DNA from: Chthoniobacterales bacterium
GTDB lineage: Bacteria > Verrucomicrobiota > Verrucomicrobiae > Chthoniobacterales > UBA10450
NCBI GenBank assembly: GCA_003244125.1
Contig: QHBL01000225.1
Location: forward strand, 1,162 to 7,619
Length of the DNA stretch: 6,458 nt
Direction of reading: 5' to 3'
How positions within the stretch are numbered: position 1 is the first letter of the stretch; each line of letters begins with the position of its first letter. This document shows positions 1 to 6,265 of the stretch, in pieces. The notes below the pieces were generated by a model that saw only the letters and a list, made by a program, of their open reading frames with translations, did not search any database and had not been told where the DNA came from. The position numbers were made by a program, and so were the translations under genes.

Positions 1-351
1 GCCGGCATCATGTACCTGGTGCAGGAACGTCAGCTCAAAACGCACGCGTTACACTCCATCTTCTACCAGCTGCCGCCGCTCCCGAGTTTGTTTTCAGCCA
101 TGATGCGGCTGCTTTGGCTCGGCTTCGTTTTTTATAGCGCCGGATTATTGAGCGGATTCTTGACCGGTGAACCGCTGCCGTGGACGAAGGTGGCGCTCGC
201 GCTTGTTATCTGGATGGTGTACGCCGCGATTCTCTTCGGGCCGCAGCTGCGCTCGATCGCGCCGCGGCGAATCGCTGCGTTTTGCGTGGGCGCGTTCGCC
301 GCCGCGCTCTCGCTCCTCTGGAGCATTGAGTTTGTCGCGCATCACGCATGA
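1..351 (+). CDS. CcsA/HemX-family cytochrome c assembly protein, C-terminal part (5' end outside window)
   Basis: This is the last ~116 codons of an integral membrane protein; the frame is open from base 1, so the true start lies upstream and the Met at position 10 is internal. Counting from that Met, three hydrophobic stretches are visible at about residues 32-51, 61-78 and 88-106. The segment starting MYLVQERQLK and the later pattern of Trp, Lys, then WMVYAAIL are typical of the C-terminal part of the CcsA/ResC/HemX/YpjD family. Family members act in the cytoplasmic membrane in heme handling for cytochrome c maturation (CcsA) or affect GluTR levels (HemX in Bacillus). The tryptophan-rich heme-binding motif would be upstream and cannot be checked. 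Its TGA overlaps the hemA ATG (ATGA), which suggests translational coupling. The family call is fairly secure; the choice between CcsA and HemX is not. Confidence 0.78.
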   Translation, partial: AGIMYLVQERQLKTHALHSIFYQLPPLPSLFSAMMRLLWLGFVFYSAGLLSGFLTGEPLPWTKVALALVIWMVYAAILFGPQLRSIAPRRIAAFCVGAFAAALSLLWSIEFVAHHA

Positions 352-1418
352 AGCTGTTTTGCGTCGGGCTAAACCATCGCACTGCTCCCATCGAAGCGCG
401 GGAACGTTTTGCCGGGCACGGCGCGACCACCGCCCGCCTGCGCGAATGCGGCTGCGGCGAAGCCTTGCTCCTAACGACCTGCAATCGAGTGGAGGTTTAC
501 GCCGCGCGCGAACGCGACGTGGCCATCGGCGACATCGCGGCGGCGTTGCAGACGCGCGACTGCGTCCTCGACGGGGATGAGCTGGCGCCGTTCTATCGCC
601 ACGAAGGCCCCGCGTGCGCGCACCATCTTTTCCGCGTTGCCTCGGGACTCGACTCGATGGTGGTGGGCGAGACCGAGATTTTCGGCCAGGTTAAACGCGC
701 TTACGAGCAGGCGCGCGCTGCGGGTGAAGCGAGCGCGTTGTTGCACCGATTGTTTCAGCGCGCATTTCGGGTCGCCAAACAGGTGCGGAGCAGGACCGAG
801 ATCACGCGCGGCTCAGTGTCGGTGGGCTCCGTCGCGGTGGAGCTGGCGGAGAAAATCTTTGGCGATTTGCGCGGGCGGAAAGTCCTGGTGCTTGGCGCGG
901 GCGAGACCAGCGAAAAAACGTTGCGCGCGCTCGCCTCGCGGGGCGTGTCTGATCTGCGCGTGAGCAATCGCACGCCGGCCCGCGCCGAAGGTCTCGCGGC
1001 TGAGCTGGAAGGCATCCCCGTGCCGTTCAGTAACTGGCTCGAGCAATGCCGTGAAATTGACATCCTTATTTCCTCCACCGCGGCGGACACACATCTGCTC
1101 ACGCCGGAAACGCTGATGCCGGTGATTCGCGAACGGATCGACCGGCCGCTTTTCCTCATCGACATCGCCGTTCCGCGCGATATCGCGCCGGAGGTGAACA
1201 AGCTCGACGGCGTTTATCTTTACGACATTGATTCGCTGCGATCGATTGCGAGTAAAACGCTGGAGCTGCGCCGACAGCAGGTCGCCGCGGCGGAAGCGAT
1301 CATTGACGAACATGTGGCGGATTTTGCGAAGTGGCTCGAGCCGCTGGTTGGCGGTGCGACCTGTGCGCAACGGCGTGAAGCAACGGTCGCCGCCGCGCTC
1401 AGGACGTCGGAGTTGTAG
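348..1418 (+). CDS. hemA: glutamyl-tRNA reductase (GluTR), short form without the dimerisation domain
   Basis: This is the first committed enzyme of C5-pathway tetrapyrrole synthesis: NADPH-dependent reduction of glutamyl-tRNA(Glu) to glutamate-1-semialdehyde in the cytoplasm. The 356-residue product begins with the family signature GLNHRTAP (7-14). It has the catalytic cysteine in TTCNR (Cys45), the stretch HLFRVASGLDSMVVGE (93-108), GQVKRAY (113-119), the NADPH-binding loop VLGAGET (181-187), SNRTPARA (206-213) and DIAVPRDIAPEV (272-283). Usual bacterial GluTRs are about 400-430 residues. Here the protein ends soon after the long spinal helix (about 300-330) with an unfamiliar tail, so the dimerisation domain is missing. 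Only 5 bases separate the stop from hemC, so no remnant lies downstream. ATG at 348 is chosen because the conserved N-terminus starts there; it overlaps the upstream stop by 4 bases and has no clear Shine-Dalgarno. Function is very likely intact because all catalytic and NADPH motifs are present. Confidence 0.97.
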   Translation: MKLFCVGLNHRTAPIEARERFAGHGATTARLRECGCGEALLLTTCNRVEVYAARERDVAIGDIAAALQTRDCVLDGDELAPFYRHEGPACAHHLFRVASGLDSMVVGETEIFGQVKRAYEQARAAGEASALLHRLFQRAFRVAKQVRSRTEITRGSVSVGSVAVELAEKIFGDLRGRKVLVLGAGETSEKTLRALASRGVSDLRVSNRTPARAEGLAAELEGIPVPFSNWLEQCREIDILISSTAADTHLLTPETLMPVIRERIDRPLFLIDIAVPRDIAPEVNKLDGVYLYDIDSLRSIASKTLELRRQQVAAAEAIIDEHVADFAKWLEPLVGGATCAQRREATVAAALRTSEL

Positions 1419-1423
1419 GCGGT

Positions 1424-2296
1424 GTGACGGTCATTCTCGGGACGCGCGGTAGCGAGCTTGCGCTGACGCAAGCGCGCCTGGCAGAAGCGGCGCTGAAGGA
1501 GAAATGCGGTGCGGAGGTGCGCGTTGAGATCATCCGGACGCGGGGTGACGAGAGCGCGGCGAAACCAGGCGATGACGGGAGAAAGGGGCTGTTCACGGCT
1601 GAGCTTGAGCGCGCGCTGATGGAGCGGCGCATCGATGTAGCTGTCCATAGCGCGAAGGATTTGCCCAGTGAAATGGATGAGGCGCTCGCGATCGCCGCTG
1701 TTCTGCCACGCGGACCAGTGGAAGATGTTTTAATCACGAAACGCCCGGCGCTGGCTTCGTTTGGAATAATCGCGACGGGCAGCGTGCGGCGACAACGACA
1801 GCTTCGCTGGTTGAAAGAGCCGCGCGAGATTATCGATTTGCGCGGAAATGTGCCGACACGTTTACGCAAATTCGCGGCCACTGATTGGGATGCGATTGTT
1901 CTCGCACGCGCAGGATTGGAGCGTCTCGGTTTTTCCCCGCCGCAGTTCGAGTTCGAGCGCCAGGCGTTTTTCGCTCAAGTTTTGCCCGTCGAGCAGTTCG
2001 TGCCCGCGGGCGGGCAGGGGATCATCGCACTACAGACGCGCTCGCCCGACGCCGGATCGATGTCAGCAGTTGATCATCGTGAGACACACTTATGCTTGCG
2101 AGCAGAGCGAGAGTTTTTGCGCTTGTTGCAAGGTGATTGCAATCTCCCGGTCGGTGCGCATGCGCGTCACGTCAGCGGCGAAATCGAATTGCGGGCACAG
2201 CTCTTTGACGAAGACGCGGAGCCCAAAATCGGAGCAGCGCGGGGAACGGATCCGGAAGAAGTTGCGTCGCGTCTCTTCGAGCAGCTACGAGCATGA
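1424..2296 (+). CDS. hemC: hydroxymethylbilane synthase (porphobilinogen deaminase)
   Basis: The enzyme polymerises four porphobilinogens into hydroxymethylbilane, using a dipyrromethane cofactor attached to a cysteine. The 290-residue length is close to the family norm of about 300-320. Visible signatures are GTRGSELALTQA (6-17), KGLFTAELE (54-62), AVHSAKDLP (73-81) with the catalytic Asp79, VRRQRQL (121-127), DLRGNVPTRLRKF (138-150), PAGGQGI (194-200) and the cofactor-binding LLQGDCNLPVGA (234-245) with Cys239. The start is GTG at 1424: no ATG fits, the conserved N-terminus begins immediately after it, and a GGAG lies at 1409-1412 inside the hemA tail, about 11 bases upstream. It lies 5 bases after the hemA stop, and its TGA overlaps the next ATG (ATGA, 2293-2296), so it is clearly in the same operon. 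The active-site loop reads GDC rather than the common GGC, a mild variation. Confidence 0.97.
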   Translation: MTVILGTRGSELALTQARLAEAALKEKCGAEVRVEIIRTRGDESAAKPGDDGRKGLFTAELERALMERRIDVAVHSAKDLPSEMDEALAIAAVLPRGPVEDVLITKRPALASFGIIATGSVRRQRQLRWLKEPREIIDLRGNVPTRLRKFAATDWDAIVLARAGLERLGFSPPQFEFERQAFFAQVLPVEQFVPAGGQGIIALQTRSPDAGSMSAVDHRETHLCLRAEREFLRLLQGDCNLPVGAHARHVSGEIELRAQLFDEDAEPKIGAARGTDPEEVASRLFEQLRA

Positions 2297-3801
2297 ACAA
2301 AGGAAAATGTTTTCTGGTCGGCGCCGGGCCCGGAGATTTGGGATTGGTGACGTTGCGCGCGCGCGAGCTAATCGGATGCGCCGATGTCATCGTTTACGAC
2401 GCGCTTTGTAATCCCGAGATGCTTTCGTGGGCGCGAGATGACGCGGAGATCATTTTCGCCGGCAAACGCGCGGGTCAGCACACCTTTTCTCAGGAGGAGA
2501 TTAATGCGTTGCTGATCGAGAAGGGGGGCTCAGGCAAAAATGTGGTGCGGTTGAAAGGGGGCGATCCGTTCGTGTTTGGCCGGGGTGGAGAAGAAGCGGA
2601 GGCGCTTGCGAAGGCGGGTATTGAGTTCGAAATCGTGCCGGGCGTGACTTCAGCCATTGCGGCGGCGGCGTACGCCGGAATTCCGGTGACGCATCGCGCG
2701 GAGAATTCGCACGTGACCTTTTTCACCGGGCACGAGGACCCGGCCAAGAAAGAGAGCGCGATCAATTACGACGCGCTGGCAAAACTTGGCGGGACGCAGG
2801 TGATGTTGATGGGAACCGAGCGGCTGGAAGCGATCACGCGCGAAATGATGCAACAAGGGGTGAGGGAGGAACTGCCGGTGGCGCTGGTGCGCTGGGGGAC
2901 TACCGGGCAGCAGCGCACGCTTGTGGGAACGCTCGGGAGCATCGCGCAACGCGCCGTCGAGTCAGGTCTGGAAGCGCCGGCCATCGCCATTTTCGGCGAC
3001 GTCGTTTCGCTCCGGAAAAAGCTAAGCTGGTTTGAGAAGCGTCCGCTTTTCGCCAAACGCGTCGTCATTACACGCACGCGCAAACAAGCCGGCGCGCTCA
3101 CTTCCGAACTACGCGCGCTTGGAGCCGACGTGATGGAATTGCCAACGATCCGCATCGAGCCGCCAACGGACCTGCGTGAGTTTGCCGAGCTGGTGCAGGA
3201 CGCGCACGGGTATGATTGGATCGTGTTCACCAGTCCGAACGGAGTGGACGCGTTCTTCGACATCTTCTTCAAGCTTTACGATGACGCGCGCGAGATCGGC
3301 GCAGCGAAGATCGCGGCCATCGGGCCGGCGACGGCGCAGCGGGTAAGGAATTTTCATCTGCATGTTGAGTTACAGCCGCCGGAGTTTGTGGCCGAGGCCA
3401 TGGTGAAGGAATTCGAGAAGCAAGGCGGCGTCGAGAACCTGCGCATTTTAGTCGCGCGCGCGGAGAAGGCGCGGGACTTGCTCCCCAAAGCGCTGGCAAG
3501 CATGGGCGCGATTGTGGACGAGGGTTTTGGTTATCGGACGGTACCGGAAACGCGCGACGTGACCGGCGCGCGCCGCCGTTTTTCCGAAGAAGGCGCGGAC
3601 CTGATCACTTTCACGAGCTCATCCACGGTGGAGAATTTTCTCGCGCTCCGGTTGCCCTGGCCGAAGCAGATGAAGGTGGCGAGCATTGGGCCGATCACCT
3701 CGGCGACAGCGCGGGAGCACGGGTTGAATATCGATGTGGAAGCGAAGCAGCACGACGTTCCGGGATTGGTCGCGGCCATCCGTGAATTTTACGGCGCCTG
3801 A
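2293..3801 (+). CDS. fused uroporphyrinogen-III C-methyltransferase / uroporphyrinogen-III synthase (CobA-HemD)
   Basis: This is a two-domain, 502-residue protein. Residues 1 to about 245 are the SAM-dependent SUMT domain, which methylates uroporphyrinogen III at C2 and C7 to precorrin-2. Its signatures are VGAGPGD (9-15), VRLKGGDPFVFGRGGEE (85-101), GVTSA (117-121), PVTHR (131-135), TGHED (145-149), MLMG (171-174) and WGTTGQQRTLVGTL (201-214). Residues from about 253 to 502 are the HemD domain, which cyclises hydroxymethylbilane with D-ring inversion. It shows RVVITR (256-261), WIVFTSPNGV (309-318), AAIGPATA (341-348), ITFTSSSTVENF (438-449) and ASIGPITSATAREHG (463-477). Such fusions are known in several bacterial groups. 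The protein both makes uroporphyrinogen III and can divert it to siroheme or corrinoids, while unmethylated product can go on to heme. It overlaps hemC by 4 bases and precedes the GrpE-like gene by 2. The domain calls are secure; no single gene symbol fits. Confidence 0.96.
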   Translation: MNKGKCFLVGAGPGDLGLVTLRARELIGCADVIVYDALCNPEMLSWARDDAEIIFAGKRAGQHTFSQEEINALLIEKGGSGKNVVRLKGGDPFVFGRGGEEAEALAKAGIEFEIVPGVTSAIAAAAYAGIPVTHRAENSHVTFFTGHEDPAKKESAINYDALAKLGGTQVMLMGTERLEAITREMMQQGVREELPVALVRWGTTGQQRTLVGTLGSIAQRAVESGLEAPAIAIFGDVVSLRKKLSWFEKRPLFAKRVVITRTRKQAGALTSELRALGADVMELPTIRIEPPTDLREFAELVQDAHGYDWIVFTSPNGVDAFFDIFFKLYDDAREIGAAKIAAIGPATAQRVRNFHLHVELQPPEFVAEAMVKEFEKQGGVENLRILVARAEKARDLLPKALASMGAIVDEGFGYRTVPETRDVTGARRRFSEEGADLITFTSSSTVENFLALRLPWPKQMKVASIGPITSATAREHGLNIDVEAKQHDVPGLVAAIREFYGA

Positions 3802-3803
3802 AA

Positions 3804-4472
3804 ATGGCGAACGATTTTGCCAGCACGATGCGGGAGCTGAGCGCGGAAGCGGTCGTGCGGGAACGTCCGCGCGCCACCACCACGGAGCTGGCGGGGATGC
3901 TGCGCGAGTTTGATGCGCTCGATGCGCGATTGCAGGGCATCGAAGCGATGATGAAGTCGCAGCTGGAGAACATCGCGAATAATCTGGCGCCGGCGCGCGC
4001 GGAGCAGCACAAGATCGCGGAACACCTCTCCGCCATTCGCACCAGCGAGTCGGTCAATCAGCGGCTGTTCGATTCGCTGCACGAAGAGTTGCTCAAGTAT
4101 CGCGATAATTTTTTGCACGAGACGTTGCAGAAGCCGTTCGTGCGCGATCTCATCGTTTTGTATGACGACCTGAGCACGCTGGCGCAGCAACTCGCGGCGG
4201 CGGCGGCGGAGAAGAAGCGCGATCGCCTCGCGCGCTGGCGCGATAATCTGGATAACGCGATTCACGCTTTGCTGGAAATTTTGCACCGGCTGGAGGTGAT
4301 GGAGGTAGAGGCGAAGGAGTTTGTGGACCTTTCGGTGCACAAAGTGGTGAGCTTCGAGCCGGCGGAGTTCGCGGAGGACAACGGACGTGTCATCATGCGG
4401 ATCAAACGCGGATTCACCTGGCGCGGGAAAGTGCTGCGGCCGGAAGAAGTGATCGCGAAGCGGTTTCAGTAG
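3804..4472 (+). CDS. divergent GrpE-family nucleotide exchange factor
   Basis: The 222-residue soluble protein has no signal peptide. GrpE binds the Hsp70 ATPase domain as a dimer and releases ADP. Evidence for the family: an N-terminal heptad-rich helical stretch (about 28-80) that could form the dimer coiled coil, a central helical region with KYRDNFLHETLQKPFVRDLI (98-117) followed by LYDDL, and a C-terminal beta part. In that part VDLSVHKVVSFEP (174-186) corresponds to the GrpE FDPxxHxAV segment, and GRVIMRIKRGFTWRGKVLRPEEVI (194-217) to the final VxxGYxLxGRVLRPAxV segment. Similarity to canonical GrpE is weak outside these parts. An Ala-rich, charged insert (131-142, AAAAAEKKRD-like) lies mid-protein. 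It starts 2 bases after the cobA-hemD stop, so it is probably co-transcribed with the hem genes, and it lies upstream of an Hsp70 gene, which supports the assignment. It is more likely a specialised GrpE paralogue than the housekeeping one; that part is inference. Confidence 0.82.
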   Translation: MANDFASTMRELSAEAVVRERPRATTTELAGMLREFDALDARLQGIEAMMKSQLENIANNLAPARAEQHKIAEHLSAIRTSESVNQRLFDSLHEELLKYRDNFLHETLQKPFVRDLIVLYDDLSTLAQQLAAAAAEKKRDRLARWRDNLDNAIHALLEILHRLEVMEVEAKEFVDLSVHKVVSFEPAEFAEDNGRVIMRIKRGFTWRGKVLRPEEVIAKRFQ

Positions 4473-4702
4473 GCCACCACTACGCGTCGATGAAGCGCCT
4501 CGCGGTGCGGCCTTCTTTGTCATGTCGAGCGGAGTCGAGACATCTCTGATTTCACTCCGCGGAAGGAGCTACAGATTCCTCGACTCCGCTCCGCTTCGCT
4601 CGAAATGACAAAACGGGAAACACCACTGGAACGTGCCTCCGTTTCGGGCATGAAAATTGCATCCTGACACGCGGGCGCTGAGCACCTTCCACTCCTCCGA
4701 AA
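4473..4702. other. intergenic region between the GrpE-like and Hsp70-like genes
   Basis: These 230 bases form the only gap of any size in the window and contain no credible coding frame. The left part (4473-4515) has a weak bulged inverted repeat, AGGCC at 4471-4475 against GGCCT at 4509-4513, followed by TTCTTT. It could be a poor intrinsic terminator for the hem-grpE transcript, but the loop is about 26 bases and support is low. The centre is the 97-bp palindromic element listed separately. The right part (4613-4702) is the leader of the Hsp70 gene. I see no CIRCE operator (TTAGCACTC-N9-GAGTGCTAA), no convincing -35/-10 pair and no Shine-Dalgarno in front of the ATG at 4703. Confidence 0.7.
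4516..4612. repeat. 97-bp imperfect palindrome, MITE/REP-like interspersed repeat
   Basis: The left arm 4516-4545 pairs with the right arm 4573-4612. The outer 8 bases TTTGTCAT (4516-4523) match ATGACAAA (4605-4612) perfectly. TCGAGC (4525-4530) pairs with GCTCGA (4598-4603), and the 15-base blocks 4531-4545 and 4573-4587 match at 13 positions. The right arm carries an extra 10 bases (4588-4597) with a CCGCT/CGCTTC-type repeat, which would bulge out. In all, 27 of 30 arm positions pair. The tip contains CTCC (4555-4558) against GGAG (4565-4568) around CCGCGG. No T-run follows on either strand, so it is not a standard intrinsic terminator. The TGTCAT...TCGAGC...GGAGTCGAG style resembles dispersed palindromic repeats seen in many soil bacterial genomes (recollection, not checked). 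It has no coding capacity; any mobilising enzyme would have to act in trans. Confidence 0.8.
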
Positions 4703-6265
4703 ATGAACCAACGCAAAGCAGTCGGCATCGATCTGGGCACTACCTTTTCCGCGGTCGCACACATCGATGCCTACGGTAAACCGCAAATCATTCCCAACGC
4801 CGAAAGCGAGCTAATCACGCCGTCGGTGATTTTGTTCGATGGCAACAACGTCATCGTGGGGACGACAGCCAAGACCAACGCTGTGGCCGAGCCGGAGAAG
4901 ATCGTCGATTTCGTGAAACGCGAGATGGGCAAACCGAAGGAGCAATTTCATCGCGAGTTCGGCGGCAAGATTTATTCGGCGGAGGAATTGAGCGCGCTGA
5001 TTTTGAAGAAGCTGAGAATGGATGCGGAAAAGTATCTGAAGCAGCCGATCACCGACGCGGTCATCACTGTTCCGGCTTACTTCAATGATGCGGAGCGGAC
5101 CGCGACCATCACCGCGGGGCAACTCGCCGGATTTAATGTTCTGCAAATTCTGAACGAACCGACGGGAGCCGCGCTGGCTTACGGACTCGACAAGCTGGAT
5201 GAAGATCAAACGGTCTTTGTCTTCGACCTCGGCGGCGGCACCTTCGACGTCACGATCATGCGCATCCAGGGTCATCACATCAATATGATCGCGACCAATG
5301 GCGATCATCGGCTCGGCGGCAAAGATTGGGACGACATCATCGTCAACCAGGTGGCGGAGGAGTTCGATCGGCAGCACGGGGAGAATCCGCTGCTGGATCT
5401 GCAAAGTTACCAGGATCTGCACACGCGCGCACTGGCGGCGAAGATTCAGCTCTCGAGCCGAATGCAAAGCGTGGTGGTGCATCATCACAACGGCAAGAGC
5501 GTGAAGGTGGAGATAACGCGCGAGGAATTTGAGAAGCGCAGCGCGCACCTGATCGAGAAATGCAAAACGATTTGCGAGATCGTGATGCAGGAAGCGAATT
5601 TGAAGTGGGACCAGATGGACAAGGTGCTGCTGGTCGGCGGCATGACGCGCATGCCGATGGTGCGCACGCTGGTGGCGCAGCTGACGAAGGCGCCGGTGGT
5701 GGACGACGTCAATCCTGACGAAGCGGTGGCGAAAGGCGCCGCAATCCAGGCAATTCTGTCACTTCTGGAAGAAGAGAAAACATCCGGCGAAAAGGTGCTG
5801 CCGGAAAACACGCGCGATCAATTCTCCGGTCGCGAAGGCGGACTGATCCAGGTGACCAACATCACCTCGCACAGCCTCGGGGTGGTGCTCTGGGATGAAT
5901 CGCATCTGGAGGAGTACGTCTTCCCGATGATTCGCAAAATGACCGCGATCCCGGCGAAAGCGCGCAATTCATTCGGCACCGCGATGTCGAACATGCAGCG
6001 CGCAGTCGTACGCGTGGTGGAAGGCGAGAGCACTTCGCCGGCGGAATGCACGCCGCTTGGGATTTGTGATGTGGAGTTGCCAGCGTTTCTGCCGAAAGGC
6101 TCGCCGGTGGAGTTGACTTACGAATATAACGCGAACCAGGTGCTGGAGGTTTCCGTTAATGCCAGCGGCAATCGCTCGAAAGTGACGATCGAGCGCAATA
6201 CTGGGCTGGCGCCGGAGGACATGGCGGACGCGGCGGCGAATCTCGGCGCCCTCAAGATGGCGTGA
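4703..6265 (+). CDS. Hsp70/DnaK-like chaperone, short form lacking the helical lid
   Basis: The 520-residue product is an ATP-driven Hsp70 chaperone of the cytoplasm, well below the ~600-640 of canonical DnaK. The ATPase domain (1 to about 355) looks complete: phosphate-1 loop IDLGTT (9-14), catalytic-type lysine in FVKREMG (Lys72), VPAYFNDAER (123-132), NEPTGAALAYGLD (151-163), phosphate-2 loop FDLGGGTFDV (174-183) with Thr180, NGDHRLGGKDWD (199-210), adenosine site LLVGGMTRMP (309-318) and NPDEAVAKGAA (337-347). A beta substrate-binding domain follows (about 380-500), with VTNITSHSLGVVL (384-396) in place of the usual DVLLLDVTPLSLGIE, so the acidic-hydrophobic linker is altered. The protein then ends after about 20 residues, without the alpha-helical lid or an EEVD-like tail. 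ATG 4703 is chosen because IDLGTT falls at the standard distance. A divergent grpE lies upstream and an unknown gene starts at its stop codon. It is probably a specialised paralogue rather than the housekeeping DnaK. Confidence 0.93.
   Translation: MNQRKAVGIDLGTTFSAVAHIDAYGKPQIIPNAESELITPSVILFDGNNVIVGTTAKTNAVAEPEKIVDFVKREMGKPKEQFHREFGGKIYSAEELSALILKKLRMDAEKYLKQPITDAVITVPAYFNDAERTATITAGQLAGFNVLQILNEPTGAALAYGLDKLDEDQTVFVFDLGGGTFDVTIMRIQGHHINMIATNGDHRLGGKDWDDIIVNQVAEEFDRQHGENPLLDLQSYQDLHTRALAAKIQLSSRMQSVVVHHHNGKSVKVEITREEFEKRSAHLIEKCKTICEIVMQEANLKWDQMDKVLLVGGMTRMPMVRTLVAQLTKAPVVDDVNPDEAVAKGAAIQAILSLLEEEKTSGEKVLPENTRDQFSGREGGLIQVTNITSHSLGVVLWDESHLEEYVFPMIRKMTAIPAKARNSFGTAMSNMQRAVVRVVEGESTSPAECTPLGICDVELPAFLPKGSPVELTYEYNANQVLEVSVNASGNRSKVTIERNTGLAPEDMADAAANLGALKMA

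Noticed and set aside
1360..1424. Frameshift hypothesis for the short HemA
   Set aside because: The hemC start and its conserved N-terminus follow within 5 bases, so there is no space for a lost dimerisation domain in another frame.
4471..4518. Intrinsic terminator after the GrpE-like gene (AGGCC...GGCCT then TTCTTT)
   Set aside because: The stem is short with a bulge, the loop is about 26 bases and the T-tract is interrupted; kept only as a note in the intergenic entry.
3789..4523. Long open frame on the - strand (244 codons) opposite the GrpE-like gene; similar ones at 4811-5548 and 813-1370
   Set aside because: They lie fully opposite genes with clear family motifs, are very rich in Arg, His, Leu and Gln as expected for antisense frames in GC-rich DNA, and show no recognisable domain.
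4516..4612. The palindrome as a Rho-independent terminator
   Set aside because: Neither strand has a T-run after the stem, and the arm layout is that of an interspersed repeat.
4628..4662. Possible ECF-type promoter, GGAAC at 4628-4632 with a downstream ATGAAA
   Set aside because: The GGAAC box is short and no matching -10 of recognised form is found at the usual 16-17 base spacing; chance occurrence is likely.
4655..4702. TTGCAT as a -35 box and a CIRCE-like heat-shock operator before the Hsp70 gene
   Set aside because: No AT-rich -10 follows in this GC-rich leader, and the TTAGCACTC/GAGTGCTAA arms are absent.
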